Shown here: positions 30,377 through 43,609 of the stretch, piece by piece
How the letters are laid out: each line of letters opens with the position of its first letter
Position numbering within the stretch: the stretch's first letter is position 1
NCBI GenBank assembly: GCA_009746045.1
Contig: RPFO01002078.1
Location: 185,001 to 249,000 of the forward strand
Source: Mesostigma viride
Lineage: Eukaryota; Streptophyta; Mesostigmatophyceae; Mesostigmatales; Mesostigmataceae
DNA length: 64,000 nucleotides
Reading direction: 5' to 3'
The notes under the pieces: model-generated
What the model was told of the DNA's origin: nothing
Databases searched by the model: none
The model's input: the letters and a program-made list of their open reading frames with translations, nothing else
Made by a program: the position numbers and the translations under genes

Positions 30377-33300
30377 ATGGGCCTTGGCGGCGAGCCTGGC
30401 TCGCGGCTTCATTATGCTGGCCGGGAGCGCGACCGTGAGCCAGACAGGAGGGATCGCCCTCCGCTCGAGCGCCCTATGTATGGCCGCAGCCCCAGCTTCG
30501 GCTCGTTTGGCCCGGTGGGACCTGGCATGGACCGACTTGCTCCCTCCAAACGGCCCCGTAAACCCCTCGACGCGCCCGGTGAAGAAATTCCTGGCCCTTC
30601 CCCGAGAGGCTATGGTGGCGAGCGCTTTGTGGCGCGAGACCACCGCGAGCGCGGCATGTACGGCGGCCAGATGGACGGCCCCATCGACCTGCCCCACGCG
30701 GAGCGCCACGGCGGCTTTTACGGCGAAGGAGGCAGGTTTGGTATGGGCCCCAGGGTGTCCGGAGGGGGCATGGAGGGCGGCCCTAACATGTATGGCCATG
30801 ACATGGACATGGCGCGCGGCGGAAAGTATTACGGTCCCAACGTCTATGGCGGCGAGTTCAACCGCGGCCGCGACGCGGACGACCGCTGGGGGGGCCCTGG
30901 TAAAGAAGGCTGGGACCGCGACCGTGACCTCCCTGGCATGATACCCCCCAGGGGTCGCGGCCCCCCTGAGGTTTTCAACCGTGATGTCGGCCCCCGACGC
31001 GTGGGCTCCTCGGAGCAGCTGGCGGCACGGGAGGGGGAGCGGGGCTTGGCCCCCCGCCGGGAGGGTCCCGAGCGTGACGGCCGGGAGTTGGACCGGCGCG
31101 ACCGGCAGGGGAGCAGCAGCAGCGTGGGGGGGCGCGAGACCGAGCGAAGGGGGCCGGTGGCGGACGACAGGGACGGGGCGACCAGTGCAGGACCCGCGGG
31201 GCTCATGTCGCCCCCGAGCGGTAGCGGGACGTTGGCTCGCTGGGGGTCCACGGGAGCCATCCCCTCATCCATCCTGCCATCATCCTCATCAGTGTCCGCG
31301 TCCGCAGCGGCCGCGCCCACACAACCCAAAGCGAGCACCGCTTCGCTAGGGGGCGCTGGTTCGGCCGGTGGTGGGGGCGGCAGCAGCAGCGGGGATGCCC
31401 CCGGTAGGGAGGCCGGTATAGGCAGCCTTTCGGGGGCCAAACCGGCTGCGGTGGCGGCGGCAGGGGCGGCGGCAGCTGCGGCTGCGACCAGCGCCCCAGG
31501 GACCCTGGGCCGGTCCTTCTCCGACGGCAAGCTGCTCGGCCAGTATGGCGCGTCACCCGAGCCCAAGGAGAGGTTTGGTGGTGCCAGTGGCGGCGGTGGC
31601 ATCAGCGCCAGCGGCGTGGTGGCCTCCGCCAGCGACGCGTCTCTCTCCTCAAAGGACCCTGCAACGGCGTCCCTGCCAACGTCCGTCACGGGGCTTAACC
31701 CGGCGTCAGGCGCCCACGCTTCTGGCATCCACGCGTCCGCCTCAGACAGCCTGCTGAGCGACGCCCCCAAGTTCCTCTTTGACCTGGGCACGCCGGGCGG
31801 GGCGAAAGCGTCGGCGGGGGCTGGTGGCGGCGGTGGGAGCAGGCTGGGGGATGCGGCGGGTGGTGGCGGGAACGTGGGCACGGTGGGTGCGTCGGCAAGT
31901 GACTGCGGTGCGCCCGCGAGCACCCCAGCCAAGCGCCCGCGCCTCGGGTGGGGCCAGGGCCTCGCGGCGTTTGAGCGCAAGACGCCCGCCAAGCGCGGCG
32001 CGGAGGGCAGCGGGGCCACCAACAACGAGGAGGAAGGGGAGAGCAACCGCGGAGGCGCGGAGGCGTCGCTGAGCACAGGGACATCAGGACAAGGAGGGGT
32101 GCTCGGCGGGGGCGGGGGCCTATTTGGGACAGCCACGGGGGGCGGCGGGGGGGCGTCTGCCAGCACGGCCACGTCCCTCAGCAGCGGGCCGGATCGTGAC
32201 GAGCCCCCAGCGAGCATGGCGCGGCTGGGTGGCGTGTTGGGCATGTCGTCCCTGGCCCACCTGGGCGCGTCGGTGACCGCGGCGGCCGCCTCCTGGTCGC
32301 TGGCCAGTGCGGGCGGCAGCGGTACGTTCTCCTTGTCTGTTGTCGCGGGGGACAAGGCGGGCGGGTTGGGCGGGCTGGAGAGAGTGCCGTCCCCTGCTGG
32401 TGGCCTGTCCACCGTGGGGAGTGGGGGAGCGGGCGCCAGCATCACTGGGATGGCAGGTGACGCGTTGACGGCGGCAGCACTTAGTGGTGGTCAACCCGGT
32501 GGCAGCGGCGCGGCAGCAGCAGGTGCGGAGGAAGGGTCCCTGGTCAGGACCAGCTCGCTCCCCTCGCACGCGAGTGACGCAATGCTGGCATCTGCGGGGC
32601 CAGGAGGCCTGCCGGGTGGCATGGGTTCCTCTGCCGTTGCGGGTGGCAGCATCACCGGGTCAGGAACGGGCGCGGGCGCCGCTGGTTTGTCCTCGTCCTC
32701 TGCAGGTGTGCCCACAGCTTCCCTCACGACTGGGTCGGGGGTGCTGCCGGCGTATGGTGCAGCCGGCGGTGGCGTCGGCAGCAGTAGCGGCAGCGGGGCC
32801 ACCAGCGGGGCGCTACCCGCCACCGCACGTCCTCTCTCTGCGGCCAGCTTCCTCGCCAGCCTGTCCACGCCTATCGGGGGCGCAGTGGCGGCTGCAAGTG
32901 GCCTGCTGGGGGGGGACAAGGGCGCGGCGGCAGGCGGGAATACCCCCGGGCTGTCCTCGGGCGGCCTTGCAGGGATTGGGGGCGGCGCGGCTGGAACGGG
33001 GGCGGGGGCGTCCGCGGGCGTTAGTGTCTTGGACAGTGTCCTTGGCCGCGCGGGTGGGGTGCTCCCACTGCGGGGCGTGACAGGGATCAGTGGCATCACA
33101 GGCATCGGGTCGGCGGGGTCGGGCGGGCTGAGCGCGGGCCAACTAGCAGCCGCAAAGGCGGTCGCCGACGCCGTTCAATCCTCGTTGTTTGCCGCCACGG
33201 TGACTACTGCCGCAGCCACGGCCGGCCCGTTGGGAACCGTAGGGGTCACCCCCGCGTCCCCCGGGGGGTTGCCGTTGCCCCTTCCCTTACCCCTGGCGTC

Positions 33301-35817
33301 AGCACAAGGGATCGGCGCGGGGGGCTCGTCCGGTTGGCCCTCCTGGCCGCTCCCGTCGCCCCTCGGTGGCACGCTCGGGTCCAGCTTTGGCGCATCGTCC
33401 GCCAGCGCGAGCGCAGCGGGGACAGCGGGGGTCGCGGCTGGTGGCAGCGTGGAGGCAACCCTGCCCACTGGCACAGCATCGTCCTCTGGTCCTGGGTTGC
33501 TGCCATCGTCTGCCCCCGGCTTGTACGGGTGGCAGTCCTCCTCGGTCATGCCCTCATTCGACCTGACGGGCCGGCAATTGTCTTCAGGAGCGCTCTCGTC
33601 CGGTGACGCGAGCGCAGGGGCAGCGGACCGGTCCGCCTTGTCGGGGGCCATGACAGCACCGTCATCGTCACTATCATCATCCGGCGCGAGGCTTGGCCCT
33701 ACCAAGGGCGATGCGGCCGTGAATGGCAGCATTAGGGCAGAGCCCGCGGCTTTGAGCCAACCAGCGGGGGGGAACAGCGTCGGCACGCCCTCTGGGTTGG
33801 CAGTCAAGATGGAGGGTGTGACAGATGGTAAATTGATCGCAGGGGTGGCACCGGGTGTGACGGGGCTGCCGCCACCATGGGCTGACACAGGCAGAGCAGT
33901 AGGCACCGTGGTAGGGGTCTCGGCGCCGATACCTGCACCCGTGGGGCCCGTTCCTGCGGCTGCACTAGGGCTGCCAGGCGCGGCCGGCGTGGAGGGGGGT
34001 CAGGGACGGGCGGGCGCAGGCGTGGGCGTTGGGGCAGGGGCGTGTGCTGCCCCTGCGGTCACCAAGGATGAGATCTTGCGGCGCATGGAGCAGGTGGACC
34101 GGGACATCGAGGAGCTGGAGGAGAGGCTCGCGCACAGGCAGGGGGGCGGCGGCAGCATGCCGGCAGGGGGAGCAGCGGCTGTGGAGAATGGGGCCGGGGG
34201 GGGCGCGGGCTCTGCAGTGGCAGGGATTGGGGTGGACGCCGGGGGCAGCCCCACCGGGCAGGACGCGGGGCCGGCGAGATTGGAGGAGGGCGTGGCGGCT
34301 GATGGGGCCAAGTCCCCCACAAGGCCTGCGGATGCCAGTGTCGGGGAGGTGGGTGCTAGTGCAGTCGACCTGGTGACGCGGGAGGCTGGCGGCGAGGATA
34401 AAAGCAGCGCGCAGGTTGAGGGTGAAGATGGTGCGCCGCTGACTTCGGCAGGGGATGCTGCGCGGTCGGAAGGTGCTCTTGCGGATGCCAGCACAAGGGA
34501 GGCCGAGGGTGAGGAGGTGGTCGAGGTGTCCCGGGGGAAGGGCGCGCCACTGGGTGAGGGTGGAGCTGGGGCTGAGGGGCAGGGTGGTTCCGAGGGGGGG
34601 ACCACAGCCGCGGCGCCGGTTGCTAGTGTCGCGAATGCCTCAGCCGTGGCAGAGGACAAGGCACGTGCGGCCGACGTCAAGCAGGAGGAGGGCCAGGGCG
34701 GGGCGGGTGACGTGGCGATGGCGGATGCGGTCGGACCGGGCATGCCATCACCAGCACGAGGTGCGCCTGGAAGTGGCAGGGACGTGTCAGGGGGCAGCGG
34801 CGATGTCGACATGGTGCCCTCCGATGATGTGGGTGCTGGGGATGCACACGTGCCCCCCCCCTTGGTGGCAGATGGGGGCAGAAAGGAGGACTTGGTGGTG
34901 GACGCGGACAGTGTCCCTGCGACCGTGTCAGGAGCGAAGGATGCAGACAGTGCGGTGCCACGTGCGGGGGATGAGGGCGGCCAGGGCGCGGCGGCACCTG
35001 TGAAGACGGAGGCGGAGGAGGTTCCTTGTGCGAGCGCGCTGGTCCCCTCGCTGGCCCCCTGTGCCCAGCCCCCGCGCCCGTCGATTGATGCTGCGGGCAG
35101 CAGCGAGGCCATGGAGGAGATGCCGGGGATGTTTGGGCACGACGCGAGCGCCAGCGTCGGGGACCGCCCGCCGCTCACGGGCAAGGGCGACGGCGACGCG
35201 CTGGGGTTGGCATCCGTGCTGGGGCGTTCTGAGGACACGGGTGCTGGGGATGAGGGCAACGAGGGCGAGACCAAGGAGGGCGAGGCCAAGGGTGAGGGCA
35301 AGGCGACCGCCAAGCTGGAGGGCGATGTGGTGGCGTCTGCCAGCGCGGATATCGCGGTGGCGCCTGCGAGTGCCTCTGTAGAGGGTGAGCCGGTGCCCGT
35401 GGACGACATGGTTGGCGATGGGGTGGCGCCGCAGGTCTTGCTGGCGGTCGCGGATGGCCGAGTGGAGGTGGCAACAGGTGAGATGCCTGGCATTATCACC
35501 TAACCCTAAACATCCACACCACCCTAAACCGTAGACATCCACACAAGCTAGGACTTGGATGCCAAGCTCTTGCGTTATAGCTTGTAAGATTGTCGTTGGG
35601 TTGGGATGCCTCCTGCTGCTGAGCTTTTGGTGGTGCTCTCTGGTGCTGATATAAGGGTGGGAGTTGAACACAATCGTGCTGACCCGTGTGCAAGGCTAGC
35701 AGTTTGTTATAGGCCCGCCTACGAGACCAGCAAGAGGTAGTTGTGTGGCTTGTGTTCTTTTCGCAGGTTTTTTTCACTTGGTTTTGTACGGATGCACCAC
35801 CCTATATATATATGACC

Positions 35818-35855
<38 letters not shown>

Positions 35856-38800
35856 TATGACGGTGTGTGCCGCCATCGCTGTTCCGACTTCTCTGCTCCG
35901 AAGTGTGTTGCTGCCCGTAGGTCTCGTAATGTTCCATTTGTCACTTGGCATCGGATCGAACATGCTGCATAGCAGAAGAGTTCGTATTCTACAATTATCA
36001 TACAGCAGAGCGTTCCTTCTTTTGGTTTCTTTTTCGCTAACAGTTCAAATGTTTCTCCCGGTTGCCTGTTGTTCCCCATATCATTGGCATCCCCGTCCAA
36101 CAATACTTATCAATATCTACTCATGGCCCTCCCATCGCCAGCCACCACCGCCAAGGAAGAATCCAAGGAAGACTCGCCCGAGGGCGCCGTTGGCCAGCCG
36201 CTCGCGCTGCTCCCCGCCACGCCGTCGGAGCCTGTCCCGCCATCCCCCCCTGCGGCCCCCGCGCTCTCGCTGCTCACCCCTCAACAAGTGATCGCAGGCA
36301 TCCTACTCTCCAACATGGCGCGCGCGGCGGCTGCCGAGGCCATGTTCGACCACTTGCTTCCGTCTCCGCCACCGCTGGCAGTCATCCCGCCGCGCGGCAC
36401 ACCCGCCGACAAGCTGTCTCTTAAGGATGGCCAGGAGGCCAAGGAAGGGGAAGCCGGCAAGGGCACGGACGGCACAGAAACAGGCGGGGCCAAGGGCTCG
36501 AGGGATGGGGACGCGGGTGTCAAGGAGCCCACAGACAATGAGGGCACTGCGCAGTACCCGTTGAAGGGAAACTCAGCCAGCAGACCTCAGGGTAATGGGG
36601 GTGCCCTCACCTCCCACAAGCGGCCGCTCCTGGACGCAGCCACGCAGCGGTCCCTGGGCCGTCCCCTGGCGCTCCTGATGGCGCTCACGTCGGCGCAGCC
36701 GGTTGCCACGGTGCTCCCGCCCTGCCTGCTGGCCCCCGTCACTTCATCCTCTCTGCTCCCCCCGCAGCTGCTGCAGTCGCTGCGGCGGCGCGCAGCTGTC
36801 TTCTACTCGCCCTCGGAGCTGCCTTCGTACCACGCCAACCGCGCCACGCACGACCGGCTCGCCCCCACCATCCTTCGTGTGATCAAGGCGCGGCGGGAGC
36901 AGGTGGTGGAGAAGGAGCTCACGCTGGCGCTCCAGTACCGGCAGCTGCGGGAGACGTACAAGGCCCGCATGGCAGAGAGGGGGGGGGCAGGTGCCGCCGC
37001 AGGGGGCAGCGCGGGTAGGGGGGCGCCGGGCGGGCGTGGTGTGGGCGGCAGCAGCAGCCGGCGTGGGGGGTCGCGCATGCCAGTCATGCCGGGCCCCCCG
37101 CTGGGCCGGTCGTCGTCAAGGCTCTCGCGCGTGTTCTCGGGATCGGTGCGGAGTGATTACGAGGAGGCACAGGTGAGCCGCCGGGGCAAGCAGGGATGTT
37201 TATTGGGATGTTTACTATTAATGTGACAGCCATTCAATGTGTGTGAAGGATTATGGTTTGGGAATGGTGTTAGGAGTATCGGTTGCGGTTTGCCGCTGCC
37301 TCCTCCTCACTGCCCTCGCATACCTTACTATGGCCGTTGCCTCCTCTTTGGAAACCATGTCCCCTGCGTGGCACCCCTCGCAGGTCCTCAACTACCTGCA
37401 GGAAGCGGAGCGGCTTAAGACGCTCGTGCGCATCCCGCCCATGATCCTGGACGAGCGCGAGAAGGCGGCGCGTGCGTTCCCCTCGCGCAACGGCCTCGTC
37501 GAAGACCCCGTGGCCGACTACGAGGCGGCCAAGCTGGTCCGCCCGTGGTCCGAGGCCGAGCGCCGCATCTTTGTTGACAAGTTCCTCATCTACAACAAAA
37601 ACTTCCGCAAGATCGCACGGCACCTGGAGGGGCGCACCACGCAGGTAGGGGAAAGAAAGGGCATTAAAAGGGGAAGAAAAGGGGATGAAAAGGGGATTAA
37701 TAGGGGATTAAAGGGGGAATAATACGGGAGGGGAAGGGGAATACGAGGGGAGAGAAGGGGAGGGAAGGGAAGGGGAAGGAAGGGGAGGGAAGGGAAGGGG
37801 AGGGGAGGGAGGGGAGGGGAGGGGAGGGGAGGGAGGGGAGGGGAGGGAGGGGGGGAGGGAGGGGAGGGGAGGGGAGGGAGGGGAGGGGAGGGGAGGGGAG
37901 GGGAGGGGAGGGGAGGGGAGGGGAGGGGAGGGGAGGGGAGGGGAGGGAGGGGAGGGGAGAGGAGAGGAGGGGAGGGGAGGGGAGGGAAGGGGAAAGGGGG
38001 GGTATGAGATGCCGCTCCCGGGTCGTAATGTGTTTGTCGTTCCTAGTTGCTGTCATCAAGCTGCCCAAAGAAGGTGTGTCATGCCCTGCTTGCCGGAGTC
38101 CATTTCTTTCTGTGCTTTCAATACCTCCAGTCGCCTCTCCCGTCATCCCTTGCTGACCTGGTTGGTATCCTAGCGGCTGTTCACCCCGCCCGCCCGTCCA
38201 CCCCTTGACCCTGGCTTTGTCCTGTGTCCGCTCGCCTGGTTCCCTTTCTTCACTCTCTGGTCGCCCCGCAGGACTGCGTGCGCTTCTACTACCTGCACCA
38301 GAAGGGGGAGGACTTTGACTGCCTGCGCCAGCGGCAGCACCCCGCCAAGAAGAAGGACGTGCTGACACATGGCGGGCGCGGGGCCGGCGGGGGCGGCAGC
38401 AGGGCAGGGGCCACCCCGACATCCCGTGGGACCGCGAACATTCCCCCCTTGGAGCGCGGCCTGAGTGAATCCGACCTGCAGGCGGGGGGGAACAAGGGCG
38501 GCGGCTATAACACTGGCAGCCGCACCCCTGCCCCGGCCGCCACCCCAGCTCCACCCGCGTTCACCCCCGCCACATTCCCCGTCACGAAAGCCCGCCGGAC
38601 GCCCGTAACGAAAGCCAGCATACCCGTCGGGTGGCGTGCGTCCGGTGCCGGCGCAGAGACCCCCAACGGGGGGGCGGCCACCCCCGCGACCCCTGGCCCC
38701 AGGCCGAGGCCAGGCCCATCGGGGAGACCTGGGCCTGGCGCAGAGGGTGCCCCTGGGCCTGGCCCCAACGGGTTTGTGCAGGACGGCGGTGGCCTGGAGG

Positions 38801-41800
38801 AGCGGGAGGATCCGCCCTGGGGCGAGGACGAGCACCGCCGGTTTGTGGCCGCGCTGGTTGAGGTGGGGAGGAACTTCCGCGCGCTTTCGAACGCGGTCGG
38901 CACGCGCACCGCGTTTGAGTGCAAGGCCTACTTTGGGCGTGGCCGCAAGCGGCTCGGGTTTGACAAGCTGGTCGAGCAGCATGCCGCCGCGGTGGCCGCA
39001 GCAGTGGCGACGCCAGGGCCGGCGCCGCGGTCAGGGCGTGACGGTGGCGGGTATGGCGGCGGGGACCGCTACCGCGACCGGGACCAGGAGGGCCCCGGCG
39101 TGATGGACCATGCACGGGGCATGGGGCCGGATGCCAGCGGGGAGTTCTCAGTGAGCAGTGGGGGAGGGGCCGCGGCGGGGGGTGGGGTCGGCGGTCCAGG
39201 CGTATCCAGTGGAGGGCTGGAGGGGGTGGCGGGCACCGAGCCGCGCTGGGGCCACCACCCCCGTGGGGCGCGCGGCGGGCGGGACCGGGACCGGGACCGG
39301 GAGAGAGAGCGGGAGCGGCTCCTGGGGCTGGACGAGGGCGCAGGGTCCCTGCTCTCGCTCGCGCAGGTTGCGTGCGAGGGCGGCGTGGGAGGGGGCGGGA
39401 GAAACGCTGGTGATGGAGCAGTGGGTGGCATGGAGTACCTTAACGGGACGGGCGGGGGGGATGCCATGGGAGCCTCTGTGGCCGGGGGTGGCCTGCGAGG
39501 CGACCCGGGAGACGGGGAGCGGGTCGCGTCTGGGCATGGCCGCCCCTTGGACAAGGCGGGGGGCATCCCGGCGGCGGCGAGCGGGAGCGGCGCGCCGGGC
39601 GCGACTGGCGGCCGCGAGAAGCGCGTGGTCACCCACTGGACGGCGGCGGAGAAGGAGATGTTCATGGCGCAGTACCGGCGGCACGGGCGCGACTGGAAGG
39701 TTCTGCAGGAGGCTATACCGGGCAAGTCCCTCAACCAGATCAAGAACTACTTCCAGAACTACAAGGCGAAGCTGGGGCTCACAAACCTGCAGGCACTCGC
39801 CGCGGCGGGCCCGGGGGCGGGCGGGAGCATTATCCCCCCCGCGGCCACGCCGGCAGCGGCGGGAGGGGCAGCCGCTGCGGGCGCAACGGGGGAGGGCGAC
39901 ACGGGCGCCGGGGCCGCACGGGCAGGTGTCCCTGCCCCCACGCGCACACGGAAACGCAAGAACCACGACATGCCCGCGGGCGAGACCGGGGTTGGGGCCC
40001 CCACGGGCAAGCGGGGCGGCGCCACAGTGGCAGCGCCTGCGGACCTTCTGGCGCCGCCCCACTCGTCCATGGGCCCGCCCTCGCCCTCGCATCGTGCGTC
40101 GTACAGTGCCAGGGACAAGGACATGAGCGGCATGCCGGGGGGAGGGTCGGCAGCGGCGGCGAAACCCCCTCGCGCGTCATCTCCCGCGCTTCATTACGAC
40201 GGGCTCCCGCAGCCACCTGGACCAGGGGCGCCCGCCCCTGCGTTCCATCGTCCTCTCTACCACACGTCACCGCACCTGCCGGCCTCGGACGACGAGCGGG
40301 ACCCGAGGGGGATGGAGCACCCGGGCGTTGGGGGGGATCCCCACACGGGCACGGCAGGCGCGGCGGGTATGCCCGGCATGGGCGGCATGCCGCCGCCTTA
40401 TATGGGCATGATGTACCCAGGGTCCGGCAGCCCCCACCTGGCACCTGGTGAGGTCGTGGGGGCTGGAGACCGGGCCGGAGGCACGGGGGGCGCGGGACCC
40501 GGTGGCCACACGGCGGCCTACATGGACAGCATGTTTGCGTTGACCCACCCAGGGCTGACTCGGCACGGGATGGCCCACCATGGCATGTACCACGGCATGC
40601 CCATGTCGTCGTCGCTCTCTGCGGCGGCAGGTGGGATGCCCTTGGGCCACGGCCGGCACGTGATGGGCTCGCAGGAGCTACGGGGGGGGCCGCAGGGACT
40701 GGCGGGCGTGATGGAGGCCCGGGGGGGGGGCAGCGAGCAGGACCCCCATATCCCGCCCCAGATGTCCGTGCACTCGCTCACGGCACAGCTAGCCATGGCC
40801 GCAGCGGCGGCAGCAGCTCCCGGGGGTGGTGGCGTGATGGGCCATGGGGCCCACCCCGCGGTGTTGGGGCGGGGCTATTACGACGACCCGCGCTGGCTGG
40901 GGCACCCGCACGCGCATGCACACGCGGCGGCGGCGGCAGCAGCACACTCACACGCGGCCGCCGGGCAGCAGGCGGCTGCAGAGGCCCATTACCGGGCGGC
41001 GGCGGCAGCGGCGGCGGCGGCGGCGGGCGGTCGGCAGCATTACGCGCACATGCTGCAGCAGTACTATGGTGGCGCGCTGATGAGCCCTCAACAGCTGCTG
41101 GAGATGCAGCAACAGCAGCAGCAGCAGCAGCAAGCGCCACTGCCGCAGCAGGACAGCCCGCGCTCGCCCACGGTCCACCAGCACCCGTCCCAGCACATGC
41201 ACCCGCACCACGCGCCCCCGCAGGCGCATGGGTATGGCAGCCAGCACATCGGGCCGCACGGCAGCGGGGCCGGGGGCGGGGCCGCTCAGCCCTCGGCCCA
41301 GCCCGGCGGCGCGAGCACTGTCAAGCTCTTTGGCCGCTCGCTCTGGCTCCCCTCAGCACTTGCCAACGCGTCCTCACACGGAGGACAGGCCGCGTCCCAT
41401 GGCCCCCCGGGCATGGGCATGGGCGCGGGCGGCCCCCTGGAGGCCCACGCGCACGGTATGGTGGACCGCTGGGGGGGGTACCGCCAGGGGGGCGATGCCC
41501 CGCTCATGCGGCCGCGGGGCGAGCACGGGCATGTGCGGGCCATGCCAGGGCATGGCCGGGGAGCGCCTGAGGACGAGGAGGAGGAGGAGGAGGACGAGGA
41601 GGAGGCGGGCAGGGAGGGCGGGCGGGGCGGCGGGCGGCGGCAAGGTGAGGAGTGGGGGGATGCCGCGGGGGCGGCGCCGCGGGGCGGGCGCGGCCGCAAG
41701 CGCAGCCGGGCGTGGGAGCGCAGCGGGGAGGAGGATGGTGAGTATGAGGGGAATGGGGGTGGGCGGCCCATGCCCATGCCGCGCTATGATGCTGGCAGGG

Positions 41801-43107
41801 CGGGCGAGCGCGGGCGCGGGGAGGAGGAGGCGGACGAGGAGGCGGCGTGGGCGGCGGAGGAGCGCGAGGCCGCGGAGAAGGCAGCGGCCGCGCGGGAGGT
41901 GGAGGAGGCAGCGCGGGCCCACGGTCGGCGTGGCGGGGAGGAGCGTGCGTGGGGATGGGGCGCGGCGCGTTCCGGCGCGCTGATCGCGGATATCGAGCAC
42001 CGCAAGCCGCACGGGCACGGCCACGAGAGGGAGAGGGAGGACGCGGCGCGCGCGAGGGAGCGCGAGCGCGAGTGGCAGCGAGAGGCGGAGGAGCAGAGGG
42101 AGTGGCAACGGCCACAGCGGCAACCGGCCACGGAGGAGGAGGAATCCCCGCACCGACACCGGTTGCCGTCCTCCCCTGGGCGCAGAAGGCACGCGGAGCA
42201 CCCTTTCATGGATCCCCCCCACAAGCATTACCCGCCGGCGCAGGAGGGGCCGCGGGCGGTGCCAGCGCGCCCCGCTAGCTCAGGTAACGAGGAAGGGGAG
42301 GAGGAGGAGGAGGACAGCGCGGATTGGAGGCGGGAGGGGCCGGGGACGGCGGCCGCGCATGCTGCGCACCGCGGCGGCGCGTGGCAGGGCGGCGAGGGGT
42401 GGGATGGCCGTCCTGCCGGTGTCGCGTCTCCCCGGCCGAGGTACGCTGGCCGCGGGGCGGAGGAGGAGGGTGCCTGGCGGTACGGGCGGCAACAGTATGA
42501 GGAGGGGGCCGGGAGGACGGCGGGCTGGGATCGGGATGGCCGTCCGCGGCATGAGGCGCGTGGGAGGGAGGAGGGCGACGGGGATGAGCGGGAGAGGGCA
42601 GAGGCGCGGGGGGGTCACCGGGAGGAGCGTGCGCCAGCAGGCACGGGCGGGAGCGGGGCCGTGGGGAAGGGGTACTCGCGTCCGCGCCATGCCCGCTCTG
42701 AGGAGGAAGAGGAGGAAGAGGAGGCGGATCGTGGCGCGCCGGCCTCTCAGGAGGAACATGGGGAGGCAGAGTGGGCACGGCAGGGGCGGCTGGAGTCGCG
42801 GGGAGAGGGGCGCGCACGGGGTGGGGACAACGAGGGGAAGGATTACTTGGATGCGGAGGAGGGGGAGGGGGAGGAGATGGAGGAGGAGGAAAGGGAGGAC
42901 GAGGAGGAGGGCGAGGAGGAAGGGGCGGTGGGTCGGGGCTGGCGGGGTCGTCCGGGTGGTCGTGAGGTGGACGTTGGGGAGGAGCGGGGGGAAGAGGTTG
43001 GCGGCGGGGAGGACCACGGGCGTGCACGGTTTCGTGGCAATCGCCCGGATGCCGAGGGTGAGAACATGAGGGAAGATGGTCGGTACCAAGGGGAAGGCGA
43101 AGACTGA
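30377..43107 (+). CDS. NCoR/SMRT-like (plant POWERDRESS-type) SANT co-repressor, four exons
   Basis: Exons 30377-35477, 36142-37172, 37384-37644 and 38272-43107 join at GT-AG sites in frame into 3742 residues. Exon 1 is Gly/Ala/Ser-rich and disordered, with a short helix [20 protein letters not shown] (about residue 1230) like the NCoR helix before the SANT region. Exons 3-4 hold the deacetylase-activating segment ([25 protein letters not shown]) and SANT1 ([15 protein letters not shown] to [11 protein letters not shown], about 2096-2150). SANT2 is near 2310-2360 and SANT3 near 2583-2632 ([19 protein letters not shown]). A polyQ run lies near 3077 and acidic/Arg-rich low complexity fills the C-terminus. 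Known NCoR/PWR proteins activate class I histone deacetylases (HDAC3/HDA9) and bring them to chromatin. Start codon and additional small introns in the repetitive 3' exon are uncertain. Confidence 0.88.
35478..36141 (+). other. Co-repressor intron 1
   Basis: Donor CAG|GTGAGA, acceptor GCCAG. The phases match (one base carried over, giving an Ala codon). Contains two (TA)n tracts at 35803-35813 and 35821-35858. Reading through instead would stop nine codons later. Confidence 0.75.
37645..38271 (+). other. Co-repressor intron 3 with GGGGA repeats
   Basis: Splits SANT1. Donor CAG|GTAGGG, acceptor CCCCGCAG. 37725-37990 is a GGGGA/GGGA homopurine minisatellite of about 265 bp. The protein is in frame across the junction. 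Confidence 0.85.
37725..37990 (+). repeat. GGGGA pentanucleotide minisatellite
   Basis: Pure-purine plus strand, composed of ggggagggg words with occasional ggaagggg. G-runs of four permit G-quadruplex formation in the RNA as well as the DNA, since the sense transcript carries the G strand. Confidence 0.95.
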
Positions 43108-43600
43108 GGGGAGTGCGGGCCATGTTTCGCGGGTATATCTGGCTGGCTGCTTGCGTTGACAGCTGGTGCTGTCAGGCCATTGACTGGTGCGGAAGAGGCC
43201 CGAGGTGGTTGGGATGGGTTTCTGTGAATGGATAGTGTCAAATTTGTTATTCTGACCTGTTATCATAGTGAGACACCATGCCATGATGGCCGAGTATCTT
43301 CTATCATTAATAAGACAACCTGCGCATAATCGTGGTACTCAACGGCGGATATACTTAAGGTCTGAAAACAGCAATTGTTTTGTTAGGCAGTTCTGTAGTT
43401 TTGTTCCATCTTTCTTTTGGGGTTATTCTTGCTTCAAGTAATGTATTCATGTTTCTGAGCAGCATCACAGCAGGTGCTGTGTGTATCTGCAATAAAAACG
43501 TTTTGCACTTTGCCGGCTCCTCTGGTTACTATTGGGCAACAGTACTCCGGTGCCCAACAGTTAACTAATAAGAAGCTGACAGGAAGCAAGCATGGCGGAC
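43108..43600 (+). other. 3' flank of the co-repressor gene
   Basis: No gene seen. TTAATAAGACAACC at 43306-43319 resembles the terminus of the TCAAGGAGACAACC MITE family (as seen at 7505-7518 inverted) and may be a solitary end. The co-repressor 3' UTR and terminator are probably here; no clear polyadenylation signal was found. Confidence 0.35.
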
Positions 43601-43609
43601 TGCAAACTG

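Noticed and set aside
30844-32445. 533-codon minus-strand open frame opposite co-repressor exon 1, and other long antisense frames (e.g. 34000-35499, 42280-43284)
   Set aside because: GC-rich codon bias of the sense exon creates antisense shadows; the SANT-bearing sense frame explains the DNA.
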